A stretch of 64,000 bases of DNA from Desmodus rotundus (Eukaryota; Chordata; Mammalia; Chiroptera; Phyllostomidae). The translations under genes and the position numbers were made by a program. Shown here in pieces: positions 11,736 through 23,496 of the stretch (positions are counted from its first letter, which is position 1; each line of letters begins with the position of its first letter). Where the stretch lies: positions 53,159,459-53,223,458 of the forward strand of contig NC_071392.1 of NCBI RefSeq assembly GCF_022682495.2, given 5' to 3'. Below the pieces are notes generated by a model that was given only the letters and a program-made list of their open reading frames with translations, was not told where the DNA came from and searched no databases.

Positions 11736-12364
11736 ATGCTGTAGTCTTATTTTAAATGCCTATTTATAGGTGATAAAGTGAATGCACTTAGGACTACAGT
11801 CTACAGCTCTGAGTTCAATGTTTTGGCCATTAAAGTGGAATTTCCTTCAGATAAGGGAAATACTACTCAGTGAAAATTAATTATGTGAATGTTTTTAGAA
11901 GCGTAGTTTTAGCTTCAGTTAGTAATAAGTAGAGTGTGTTTAGAATAGAAGGTTCATGTACTGTATAATTCAAGAGTCTGTGCCCATGAAATGTGAAGGC
12001 AGTGACTGTGGTGACTGTGTTCTTGTGCACTAATATCCTCGTTTGATTTGAATATACCATTTTTTTGTTCTCCATGATGTATTTTGTACTTTTAAAGATA
12101 TTTTTCCTACTAATTATATCTGTAAGTCATGCTTACAGTAGTTCATACATTCAAAATATTACCTTGTTATGTTAATTGTTTTCCCAATTTAATTTCATTT
12201 TTAATCTCTATTCTATCCAATCAGCAATCAAGGTCTAAGAATTTAAATTTCTAAGTTATCTCTTGAGTGCACCTATCCCCTCTTCTCTGTTCTTGATTGA
12301 GGTTCTCATCTTATTTCTTTACCCTGAACTATTGCCATGTTTCTATAGAGTAATAAGATGACTC
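11736..12364. other. Intronic sequence; nothing recognised
   Basis: AT-rich, no recognisable repeat, exon or RNA gene. Confidence 0.45.
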
Positions 12365-12404
12365 TAATACTCTAATATTAGAGTATTAATGGGAGCTCCC
12401 ATTA
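12365..12404. repeat. Two overlapping perfect palindromes
   Basis: 12365-12388 is a perfect 24-bp palindrome centred on the middle of taatatta; 12387-12404 is a perfect 18-bp palindrome (taatgggagctcccatta). They share the two bases at 12387-12388. No spacer separates the arms in either case. Confidence 0.85.
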
Positions 12405-12439
12405 GGTAACTACTGCCTTTCTCCTTTGAATTTACATTT

Positions 12440-12765
12440 CTCTTCTTGTCTTTAAGCTTTGCCAATTTAATTTTGATGTGTCATTGTGTGGGCCTCTTTG
12501 GGTCCATCTTGTTTGGGAGCCTCTGTGTGTATTGACTGGACTTGTTTGTCTTTTTCCTTCACCAGGTTAGGAAAAAAATAATGATGAAATAAGTACCAAC
12601 TAACGGTTCTTGATCCTTTGCTGTCTCTTATCTTCTTGTGGTATATCTGTGATGCAGATGCTGTTACGCTTCATATTGTTTTAAAAGTCCCTTAAACTAT
12701 CCTCATTTTTTTATTCTTTATTCTTCTTAATCTGACTGGGTGTTCATTTCTTTTGTTTTTCCTTT
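12440..12765 (-). mobile_element. Decayed L1 ORF1 fragment
   Basis: The plus strand contains ttaattttgatgtgtcattg, tgggcctctttgggtcc and aggttaggaaaaaa, matching inverted ORF1 C-terminal/RRM blocks seen intact near 16940-17050. It lacks the rest of the element and lies just outside the 3' end of L1-b. Confidence 0.6.
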
Positions 12766-13450
12766 CCTTTTCTTATAAAATAATTTTTTAATTATTCTAT
12801 TACGGTTGTCTCAATTTTTACCCCTTTGGCTTCCTCAGCCCATCCCATCCCTCGCTCCCACAGTCAATTCCCATGCTGTTGTATATGTCCATGGGTCATT
12901 CATACATGTTCTTTTTCTAGTCCCTTCCCTTTATTTCCATGATTGTCCCTTGCCTATCTCCACCCTGGTCACTTTGGTTCTGCTCCATGCCTGTGATTCT
13001 ATTTAGTACTTTGGTTTATTTTGTTTGTTTTATTCAACTTATACATGAGATGATATGGTGTTTGTTTTTCATTGACTGGCTTATTGCACTTAGGATAATA
13101 TTCTCCAGGTATATCCATGTGGTCACAAAAGGCAGGAGTTCCTTCTTTCCTTCTGCTGCATGATATTCCATTGTATAAGTGTGCCACAGTTTTTTTTTAA
13201 TTTTAATTTTGTATTGTTATTTAATTACAGTTGTGTGCCTTTTCTCCCCATCCCTCCACCCCACCCTAGCTGAACCCCCCTCCCTCCCCCACATCAACCT
13301 TCCCCCTTGATTTTGTCCATGTGTCCTTTATAGTAGTTCCTGTAATCCCCTCTCCTCACTGTCCCCTCCCCACTCCCCCCAGCCCATTGTTAGATTGTTC
13401 ATAACTTCAATGTCTCTGGGTATATTTTGTTTCCTTTTTTCTTCTATTTA

Positions 13451-16400
13451 TTATGTTTCAGTTAATGGTGAGATCATATGGTATTTGTCCCTCACCATCT
13501 GGCTTGTTTCACTTAGCATAATGCTCTCCAGTTCCATCCATGCTGTTGCAAAGGGTATAAGCTCCTTCTTTCTCTCTGCTGCATAGAATTCCATCGTGTA
13601 GATATACCATAGTTTTTGGGTCCACTCATTTGCTGATGGGCACTTAGGTTGCTTCCAGTACTTGGCTATTGTAAATTGTGCTGCTGTGAACATTGGGGTG
13701 CACAGGTTCTTTTGAATTGGTGTTTCAGGGTTCTTGGGGTATAATCCCAGCACAGGAATTGCTGGGTCAAAGGGCAGTTCCATTTTTAGTTTTCTGAGGA
13801 AATTCCATACTGTTTTCCACAGTGGCCTCACCAGTCTGCATTCCCACCAACAGTGCACTAGGTTGCCCTTTTCTCCTCATCCTCTCCAACATTTGTTTGT
13901 GGATTTGTTTATGTTGGGCGCTCTGACTGGTGTGAGATGGTACCTCATTATGGTTTTAATTTGCATCTCTCTGATGGCTAGTGATGCTGAGCATCTTTTC
14001 ATATGTCTCTGGGCCCTCTGTATGTCTTCCTTGGAGAAGTGTCTGTTCAAGTCCTTTGCCCATTTTTTAATTGGTTTGTTTGTCTTCCCGGAGTGGAGTC
14101 GTGTGAGTTCTTTATATATTTTGAAGATCAAGCCCTTGTCTGAGGTATCATTGGCAAATATGTTTTCCCATACTGTTGGATCTCTTTGTAATTTAGTGCT
14201 GTTTTCTTTAGCCATGCAGAAGCTTTTTATTTTGATGAGGTCCCATTTGTTTCTTCTTTCCTTTATGTCCCTTGCTTTAGGGGATGTGTCTGTGAGGATG
14301 TTGCTGCGTGGAATGTCTGAGATTTTCCTGCCATTGTTTTCCTCTAGGACTATTATGGTGTTACGACTTACATTTAAGTCTTTTATCATCTTGAGTTTAT
14401 TTTTGTGTATGGCGTAAGTTGGTGATCGAGTTTCATTTTTTTGCATGTAGCTCTCCAGATCTCCCAACACCATCTGTTAAAGAGGCTGTTTTTGCTCCAT
14501 TTTATGCTCCTGCCTCCTTTGTCAAATATTAATTGACTGTAAAGACTTGGGTTTATTTCTGGGCTCTCTGTTCTGTTCCATTGGTCTATGTGCCTGTTTT
14601 TATGCCAGTACCAGGCTGTTTTGATTACAGTGGCCTTGTAATACAGTTTGATATCAGGTATTGTGATCCCTCCTGCTTTGTTCTTCTTTATCAAAATTGC
14701 TGGAGCTATTCAGGGTCTTTTATGGTTCCATATAAATTTCTGAAATGTTTGTCCTATATCTGTGAAATATGTCCTGGGTAGTCTAATAGGGATTGCATTG
14801 AATCTATAAATTGCTTTGGGTAGTATGGCCATTTTGATGATGTGAATTCTCCCAATCCATGAGCATGGTACATGCTTCCATTTGTTTGTGTCTTCCTTAA
14901 TTTCTTTCTTCAGTGTTGTGTAGTTTTCTGAGTACTGGTCTTTTACTTCCTTGGTTAGGTTGATTCCTAGGTACTTTATTTTTCTTGTTGCTATATCAAA
15001 TGGGATTTTTTTCCTGATATCTGTTTCTGCAGTTTCGTTGTTGGTATACAGAAATGCCTTTGATTTCTGAGTATTGACTTTGTATCCAGCTGTTTTGCCA
15101 AATTTATTTATTAGGTCAAGTAATTTTTTGGTGGAGTGTATAGGATTTTCCATGTACACTATCATGTTATCTGCACACAGTGGCAGTTTCATTTCCTCCT
15201 TTCCAATTTGGATGCCTTTTATTTCTTTTTCTTGTCTGATTGCTGTGGCTAGGCTTGCCAATACTATGTTGAATAGGAGCAGTGAGAGAGGGCATCCTTG
15301 TCTTGTTCCTGATCTTAGTGGGAAAGCTCTAGGTTTTTGTACATTGAGTATGATTTTGGCTGTAGGTTTCTCATATATGGCCTTTATTATGTGAGCAATG
15401 CTCCCACTATTCCCACTTCACTGAGTGTTTTTATCATAAATGGGTGCTGTATCTTATCAAATGCTTTTTCTGCATCTTTTGATATGATCGTGTGAGTTTT
15501 GTCTTTGCTTTTGTTTATGTGATGTATTATGTTTATTGATTTGCGAATATTGTACCATCCTTGCATCCCACTTGGTCATGGTGTATGATCTGTTTAATGT
15601 ATTGCTGGATGCGGTTTGCCAATATTTTGTTGAGGATTTTAGCGTCTATGTTCATCAGCGATATAGGCCTGAAGTTTTCTTTCTTCATTGTGTCTTTATC
15701 TGGTTTTGGGGTTAGGATGATGCTGGCTTCACAAAAAGAGTTTGGGAATCTTCCATCAGTATGGATTTTTACAAATAGTCTGTGAAGGATAGGGGTTAGC
15801 TCTTCCTTAAATGCTTTGTAGAATTCTCCTGTGAAACCATCTGGTCCAGGACTTTTGAGTGTTTTAGGATTTTTCCTTTGGGGTTGGTTTCTAGTTTCTG
15901 TCCCTTGTGGTCAGAGAAAATGCTTGATATGATTTCAATTTTCTTGAATTTGTTTAGGCTTGCTTTGTGTCCTATCACATGGTCTATCTTTGAAAATGTT
16001 CCATGTATACTTGAAAAGAATGTGTATTTTGCTTCTTTGTGATGAAAAGCTCTGTATATATCAGTTAAGTCCATTTCACCTAGGGTATTGTTAAGTGAAA
16101 CAATATCCTTCTTGATATTTTGTTTGGAAGACCTGTCCATTTATGACAGTGGGGTTTTAAAGTCCCCTATTATTATTGTGTTGCTGTCAATATCTTTCTT
16201 GAAGTCCTCCAAGATTTTCTTTATGTATTTGGGTGCTCCTGTGTTGGGTGCATATATATTTACAATGCTTATGTCTTCTTGGTGGATTCCTCCTTTGAGT
16301 ATTATGAGGTTACCTTCTGGGTCCCTCTTTATGGCCCTTCTTTTGAAGTCTATTTTGTCTGATATGAGTATTGCTACCCCTGCTTTTTTTTCCTGTCCGT

Positions 16401-16587
16401 TTGCTTGGAAAATTTATTTCTAGCCCTTCACTTTCAGTCTGTGTGGATCTTTTGTCCTGAGATGGGTCTCTTGTAGGCAGCATATGTGTGGGTCATGTTT
16501 TCTTATCCATTCAGCTATTCTACGTCTTTTGATTGGAGCGTTTAATCCATTTACGTTTTTGGTTATTATCGATAGGTAGTTATTCAT
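13451..16587 (-). pseudogene. L1-c ORF2 (endonuclease-RT), internally deleted
   Basis: The start region MNNYLSIITKNVNGLNAPIK is at 16587 downward, with QETHL (endonuclease Glu) and, at 15796-16140, [20 protein letters not shown] (the SDH catalytic pair). After the 665-base deletion the RT region continues at 14710-15261, where the expected FADD catalytic box reads CADN ([15 protein letters not shown]). The C-terminal part at 13451-14473 includes [18 protein letters not shown] and [20 protein letters not shown], the Cys-rich end of ORF2p. Frameshifts, the deletion and the changed catalytic box make it inactive. Confidence 0.85.
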
Positions 16588-16640
16588 TGCCATTTTTTTC
16601 CTGCCTGTGTTCCTCTCTCTTTCTCTTTTCCTTCCTTTCC

Positions 16641-17559
16641 TTAAAGCAGTCCCTTTAGCATCTCTTGCAGAGCTGGTTTGGTGGAAGTGTGTTCTTTTAG
16701 ACTTCTCTTTTCTGGGAAACTCTTTATTTGGCCTTCTATCTTGATTGAGAGCTTTGCTTTGTAAAGTAGTCTTGGTTGCAGGCCTCTGGGTCTCACTACT
16801 TGTAATATTTTTTGCCATTGTCTTCTGGCTTGGAGAGTTTCCATTGAGAAGTCAGTTCCTAACCTTATTGGAGTCCCTTGTATGTTACTTCCTTTTTTCC
16901 TTTGCTGCCTTTAAGGTTGTTTCTTCTTCTTGGAATTTTGCCATTTTAATTATGATGTGTCTTGCAGTGGGCCTCTTTGGGGTCCTCTTGCGTGGGGCTC
17001 TCTTTGATTCCTGGTGTTGTGTGACTTTTTCTCTCATCAGATTAGGGAAATTTTCCCTCATTTCTTTTTCAAACAGGTTTTCTATCCCTTGCTCTTCTTC
17101 TCCTTCTGGTATGCCTATTATACGGATATTGTTACTTTTCATGTTGTCCTGCATTTCCCTGAATCCCTCTTCATTCTTTCTGAGCCTCTTTTCCTTTTCT
17201 TGCTCTTTCTGGGTGTTTTTTTCTACTTTGTCCTCCAGCTCGTTGATCTGATCCTCTGCTTCATCAAGTCTGCTTTTGATTCCTTCTACTGTGTTCTTCA
17301 ATTCAGAAATTGTATTCTTCATTTCCTCTTGGCTCTTGTTGATAGTTTCTATTTCCTTTTTCATGTTGATATGGTTTGCAGTCAGTTCATTGTAGTTTCC
17401 CTGTAGTTTCTGGTAGTTCTCTGTGAGCTCAGTGAGCTTCCTGATAACCATTGCTTTGAACTCAGTATCTGATATTTGACTTGCCTCTATTTCAGTTAGC
17501 ATTCCTTCTGAGGCTTCCTCCTTTCCTTTCATTTGGGGATTGTTTCTTTTTCTTCCCAT
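16641..17559 (-). pseudogene. L1-c ORF1 (ORF1p-like), one interruption
   Basis: The first 224 codons (16885-17559) are open: MGRKRNNPQMKGKEEASEGM, a coiled coil (MKKEIETINKSQEEMKNTIS, SRLDEAEDQINELEDKVEKN; residues about 65-125) and the RRM (NNIRIIGIPEGEEEQGIENL). The C-terminal domain continues in another frame at 16641-16844 (METLQARRQWQKILQVVRPR ... ALQEMLKGLL, stop at 16641-16643). A small deletion near 16860 therefore breaks it. Length is otherwise normal for L1 ORF1p, the RNA-binding chaperone. Confidence 0.85.
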
Positions 17560-17819
17560 TGTTTGTGAGACTCTTCTTGTTAGCCTCTGCTTCTTAAATT
17601 GATCTATTCTGACTCCCTGGGTTTATGGTATGAACTTCTATGGTAGAATGCAAATGGGATTCAGTGGTGCTGTCTCCTTAATCTCTTGTGCTCACTGGTC
17701 TTGAGCTGACGTTTATGGGTACAACACAGTCTAACTCTGGTCTTTTCAGCACTCCAGGTTTTGTTGTCTCACCTAGTGTACCACAGTTTTCTGATCTGCT
17801 CATTTACTCATGGGCACTT

Positions 17820-20560
17820 AGGCTGTTTCCGGCACTTGGCTATTGTGAATAGTGCTCCTATGAACATTGGTTTGCATAGGTCCTTCTGAATTGGTGGTTT
17901 GGGATTCTTAGGGTATATTCCCAGCAACAGAATCACTGGATCAAAAGGAAGTTCCATTTTTATATTTTAAGGGGATTCCATACTGTGTTCCTTAGTGGCT
18001 GTAGTAGTCTGCAATCCCACCAACGGTGCACTAGGGTTCTCTTTTCTTCAAAATCTCACCAGAGCTTGTTCTTTGTCGATTTATTAATGATGGCCATTCT
18101 GACAGGTATGAGGTGATATCTCATTGTGGTTTAATTTGCATCTCTCTGATAGCTCTTGATGTTGAGCATCTTTTCATATGTCTGTGGGCCATCTATATGC
18201 CCTTCTTGGAGAAGTGTCTATTCAGATTTTTGCCCATTTTTTAAATTGGATTTTTTGTCTTCTGATGTTGAGTCATATGACTTCTTTATATTTTTTTGGA
18301 AAGCCAACTCTTGTCCAATGTACCATTGGTAAATATGTTCTCCCGTAGAGTTGGTTCCCTTTTCATTTTCTTTAGCAATGCAGAAGCTTTTAAGTGTGAT
18401 GTGGTCCTATTTCTTTATTTTTCCTTTTATTTTCCTTCAGCTAGGAACATATTCCTCCAAATATTGCTATGTGACATCTGAAGTTTTCCTGGCTATGTTT
18501 TCTTCTAGGACTTTTCTGATGTCACACCTTATATTTAAGTTTTTTATCCATTTTGAATTTATTCCTGTGTATGGTGTAAGGTGGTGGGCTAGTTTCATTT
18601 TTTTGCATGTAACAGTCCAGTTCTCTCAACACTGTCTTATGAAGAGGCTATCTTTACTCCATTGTGTGCTCATGCCTCCTTTGTCAAATATTAATTGACT
18701 GTAGAGACTTGGGTTTATTTCTGGGTTCCCTATTTTGTTCCATTCACCTGTATGTCGGTTTTTATGCTGGTACCAGACTGTTCTGATTACAGTGGACTTG
18801 TAAAACCAACATTTTAGTGATGTTATTTCTTCCAATCCATGGACACTATATATGCTTCCATTTATTTGTATGTTCCTTAATTTCTTTCGTCAGTGTTCTG
18901 TAGTTTTCCGAGTTCAAGTCTTTTACCTCCTTTGGTAAATTTATTGCTAGGTACTTTATTTTTCTTTTTGCTTAGTAAATGGGATATTTTTCCTAGTTTC
19001 TCTGTCTGGTATTTTATAATTGATATACAAGAATGCCAAATATTTCTGAATATTGACTTTGTATCTTGTTATTTTGCCAAATTAACTTACTAGGTCAAGT
19101 ATTTTTTTTGGTGGAGCCTGTAGGGTTTTCTATCATTGACATAGATACACTATAATGTCATGTGCGAATAATGACAATTTTACTTCTCCTTTCAATTTGG
19201 TTGTCTTTTATTTATTTTTCTTGTTAGGTTGCTGTTGCTAGAACTTCCAGTACTATGTTGAATAAGAGTGGTGAGAGCGGACCCCTTGTCTTGTTTCTGA
19301 TCTTAATTAAGAGGAAAGCTTTTAGCTTTTGTCCATTGACTATAATGTTGGCTGTAAGTTTCCTGTAGATGGCTTTCATTACGTTGAGGTGTACTCCCTT
19401 TATTCCCACTTTGCTGAGTGTTTTTTTTTTTTATCATAAATGGGTGCTGTATTTTATCAAATATTATTGCAGCATCTATCAACATGATCATGTGGCTTTT
19501 GTCCTTTATTGTTTTCATGTGGCATATTATACTTACTGATTTTTTTAATATTCTACCATCCTTGAATACCTGGGATGAATCCCACTGGATCTTGACATAT
19601 GATCTTTTTAATGTATTTCTGAGTGCAGATTGCCAGTATTTTGTTGAGGATTTTAGAATCTATATTCATCAGCGATATTGGCCTGTAGTTTTCTTTTCTT
19701 GTATCTTTGCCTGGGTTTGGAATTTGGATGATATTGGCCTCGTAAAAAGAGTTTGGGAGTTTTCCCTCTTCATGAATTTTTTAGAACAGTTTGAGAAGGA
19801 TAGGAGTTCGCTCTTTCTTAAACATTTGGTAAAATTTACCTGTGAAGCTGTCCAGTTCAGGGCTTTTATGTGCCAGCAGTTTCTTGATTACTACTTCAAT
19901 TTTACTTGTTCTTATAGGTCCATTATGGCTTTCTGCTTCTTCTTGATTCAGTTTTGGCAATTTCTTGTCATATAGTTGTTCATAGTAATTTCTTACAAAC
20001 CTTTTTATTTCTGTATTATTGGTTGTAACTTCTCTTTCATTTTTGATTTTATTTATTTGGGTCCTCTTTCTTTTTTCCTTGATGTATTTGGTTAAAGGCT
20101 TGTCGATTTTGTTTATCTTTTCAAAGAACCAGCTCCTGGGTTTATTGATCCTTTGAATTGTTCTTTTACTCTCTCTGTCATTTAATTGTGGCCTGATCTG
20201 GATTATTTCCTTTCTTCTACTTGCTCTGGGCTTTGTATATTGCTGTTCCTCCTGTTTTTTAAGATGTAGGTTTAGGTTCTTTATTTGAGATTTCTCTATC
20301 TTTTATACGTAGGCCTGTATTGCTATGAACTTCCCTCTCAGTACTGCCTTTGCTGTGTCATTTTTATTTGTTTTCAGATACTTTTTGATTTCTTCCTTGA
20401 TCTCATTGTTGGCCCATTCATTATTTAATAACATGTTTTTCAGTCTCCATTATATGACTGTTTTTGAGTTTTTTCCTTGAGGTTGGTTTCTAGTTTCAAT
20501 CCATTGTGATCTGAGCACATGCTTGGTGTGATTTCAATGTTCTTGAATTTGTTTAATTTT
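17820..20560 (-). pseudogene. L1-b ORF2 remnant (reverse transcriptase to C-terminal region)
   Basis: Minus-strand fragments recognisable as ORF2p include YKSTVIRTVWYQHKNRHTGE and [18 protein letters not shown] at 18626-18835 (the thumb/post-RT region), [20 protein letters not shown] at 19224-19409 (RT), and DKSHMIMLIDAAIIFDKIQH at 19303-19518 (RT motif A region; the aligned L1-g copy reads [13 protein letters not shown], so Glu-Lys-Ala is changed). Frameshifts separate every piece. Nothing can be translated as a whole. Confidence 0.7.
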
Positions 20561-23100
20561 TCCCCTGTTTTATTTTTTAAGTATATTTTATTGATTATGC
20601 TGTTATAGTTGTCCCAATTTTTTCCTTTGCCCCTCTCCATCCTGTATACCCCTTCCCTCCAGCAATGACCCCTCTTTATTTCATGTCCGTGGGTCGTGTG
20701 TGTAACTTTTTTTGGATTTCCCTTACCTATAGTGTTTTTAACATCCCCCTTTCTATTTTGTTCTTACCAATTATGCATCTTGATCCCTGCACTATTTCCT
20801 TCTTTTTCCCCTCCTGAAGATAATCCTCCAAATGATCACATTCATGTGATTCTGATTTTGTTCTGCTTGTTTGCTTTGTTTTATTTTTATTTTTTAGATT
20901 TAGTTGTTGATAGTTGTGAGTTGGTGATTATTTTAACATTCATAGATTTGATCTTCTTCTATTTGTTAAATAACTCCCTTTAATAATGGCTTGTTGATGA
21001 ATTCCTTTAGCTGTAGTTTGTCTGGGAAACACTTTATCTACTCTTCCATTTTAAATGATAGCTTCGCTGAGTAGAGTAATCTAGGTTGTAGATCCTTGCT
21101 TTTCATTACTCTGAATATTTCCTGCCATCCCCTTCTTGCCTGCAGTTTCTCTTGAGAAATTAATTGACAATTTATGGGAGTGCCTTTGTAGATAACTTTC
21201 TGCTTTTCTCTTGCTGTTTGTAAGATTCTGTCTTTATCTTTAACCCTTGGTGTTTTAATTATGATGTATCTTGGTGTGATCTTCTTTGGGTCCAACTTGA
21301 TTGGGATTCTCTGTGCTTCCTGGATGTGCACATCTATTTCCTTTGCCAAATTAGGGAAGTTTTCTTTCATTATGTTTTTAAAATTGAGTTCCAATATCTT
21401 GCTCTTTCTCTTCTCCTTCTGGTACCTCTATGATATGAATGTTGGGCCCCTTGAAGTTATCCCAGAGGCTGCTTTTATTACCCTCATTTTTTTTGGATTC
21501 TTTTTTCTTCTTGTTGTTTTGATTGGTTGTTTTTTTTTGCTTTCTTATGTTCCAGATAACTGATTTGACTCATTCTTGGCTTCATCCACTCTACTGTTGT
21601 TTCCCTGTAAATTGTTCTTTATTTCAATTAGTGAACCCTTCATTTCTGAATGGATCTTTTTTATGCTGCTGAGGTGCTAAGTTCTTTGAGCATCCTTATA
21701 ACCAGTGTTTTGAACTCTGCATCTGACAGATTGCTTATCTCCATTTTGTTTAGCTCTTTGTCTGGAGTTTTAATCTATTCTTCATTTGGGCCTTTTTTTT
21801 TTTTGTCTCCTCATTTTGGCACCCTCCCTGTGTTTGATTCTATGTATGCTATAGAGCTGCTTTAAATCCATGTCTTCATAGTGTGGCTTAATGTAGTAGA
21901 AGTCCTGTAGGGTACAGTGGCATAGCCTCCCCTATCACCCAAGCTGGCATTCAAGGAGCACCCTTCTTGTGGTCTGAGTACACCCTCTTCTTGTAGTTGA
22001 GCCTTCGTTCCTGTTGGCAGATCAATGGGAGGGATTTACCCAGGCCAGTCAACAGCAAGAATTGTCTGTGGCTACTTACCACCCACTTCTGTACTCTTTG
22101 GAGGATCAGCTGTGCAGGAGCAGTGTGGTAGTGCTCTGAAGTTATCTGTAGGTGTCCACTGGGTGCGCTGGCCCTAGGGTATCCTAGGGGGTGCAGGCCA
22201 AGGTCAGCCCTCACCTGTGTTTTGCCCGGGGCCACCCTTTGTGAGCCATAAAGCAATCTGAGAAGGCTGCTGCCTATGCTGGGCTTGGAGATTCCCAGAT
22301 GAAGCCGAGGTGTGAAACTAATCTGGCTGCTGCTATGGCCTAGTCTGGAGTTCACTGAGGCCAGCTGTTCCTTGTTTGATAGGACTTAGGAAGTTGTGAA
22401 ACAGGAGCCAAGACCAGCCATTCAAATGGGAAAGCAGGTTGGATGGGCCCATAAGTTGCATGGGTGGAATATCTGGGGATCTCCAAGGTGGGTCAACAAT
22501 GTTAACCAGGTTGATGGAGGCTGAAATATGGCACCAGCCTGCTGGCTCCATGGCTCTGCAGGGAGAGGTCTCAGAAAAGGGACAATGTCCTCTACTCATC
22601 CTGACGCCAGACACTTCAGCCTCTACCCCTATGCTACTGGTGCCCTTCAAGCTGCCACCCCAGTGCTGGAGCTCAGATGGAGTGAGTCTGAGTAGGTGAG
22701 ACCATGCTTGGGTTCTTTAAGAGGACTGCTTGGGGCTCCAGAAGTTTCTTCCACCGACTCAATCCCCATTGGTTTTTGTAGACAGAAGTTTTAGGACCTA
22801 TCTCTCTGGCACTGGAACCCTGGGCTGGGGGGGCTGGTGTGGAGCTGGGACTCCCTGCTCCTGAGATGTCTCTCCCAAATATTTATCTACCAGATGTTAG
22901 TGAGAGACCAGCCCATTCTGTGTCTGCACCCCTCCTACCAGTCTCGATGCATGTGATTTCTTTAATACCATAGTTGTCAGATTTCCATTCAACTTGATTT
23001 CTAATGGTTTTGAGTGATGGTTGTTCTATATTTTATTTGTAATTTCAATGTGGTTGTGTGAAGAGGTGAGCCATGTCTGCCTATGCTACCATCTTGACTC
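20561..23100 (-). mobile_element. HAL1-c: half-L1 inserted in L1-b
   Basis: The plus strand starts with a T-rich inverted tail (tattttttaagtatatttta, attgattatgctg), a 3'UTR homologous to HAL1-a, ORF1 (21038-21760) and a long 5'UTR ending at the inverted start gctaccatcttgactc (23085-23100). L1-b sequence resumes immediately on both sides. The flanks gaatttgttta (20545-20555) and ctaatttgttga (23104-23115) share aatttgtt, a short target duplication. There is no ORF2. The 5'UTR (about 21900-23090) contains ORF-like stretches that are not genes. Confidence 0.8.
21038..21780 (-). pseudogene. HAL1-c ORF1 remnant
   Basis: At 21038-21394 the minus strand reads NFKNIMKENFPNLAKEIDVH, IQEAQRIPIK, KDRILQTAREKQKVIYKGTP and QARRGWQEIFRVMKSKDLQ, then KLSFKMEE: RRM end and C-terminal domain of ORF1p. 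The coiled-coil part upstream (21400-21780) is broken by frameshifts and T-runs. Same order as HAL1-a and HAL1-d. Confidence 0.75.
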
Positions 23101-23496
23101 GAGCTAATTTGTTGAGTCTGTATTGTGTCCTACCATGTGGTGTATTTTTGAAAATCTTCTATATGCATTTTGAAAGAATGTATATTTTGCTTTTTTGGGG
23201 TGAAAGATTCTATATATATCAGTTAAGTCCATTTGATCTGGAGTATTATTCAGTGCCAACATATCCTTGCTGAATCTTTGTTTAGATGATCTATTTATTG
23301 TTGACAGTGGGTAGTTAAAATCCTGTGCTATGACTTTGTTGGGAATATCTTTCTTAAGGTCTCCAAGATTTTCTTTATATATTTAGGTGCTCCTATGTTG
23401 GGGATATATATGTTTACAAGTGTTGTATACTGCTTGTGGATTGTTCCCTTAAGTATTATGTAATAACCTTTGTCCCTTTTTATGGCTTTTGTGTGT

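Larger units (their letters stand above)
13190..17774 (-). mobile_element. L1-c: younger L1 inserted in L1-b, 12-bp target duplication
   Basis: Target duplication: agtgtgccacag (13178-13189) and agtgtaccacag (17775-17786), one mismatch. The plus strand runs from the inverted A-tail (13190-13215) and 3'UTR (tattgttatttaattacag, ccatccctccacccc) through ORF2 and ORF1 to part of the 5'UTR, truncated near 17774. It is very similar to L1-g base for base, so both belong to one subfamily. Compared with L1-g it lacks about 665 bases between the endonuclease and RT regions: the junction is near 15858, where acttttgagtg joins the block equivalent to L1-g 59018. Confidence 0.9.

Noticed and set aside
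13734..14417. 227-codon plus-strand frame (and its counterpart at 56216-56908)
   Set aside because: Antisense shadow of the L1 ORF2 C-terminal region; present in both copies only because the underlying L1 is conserved.
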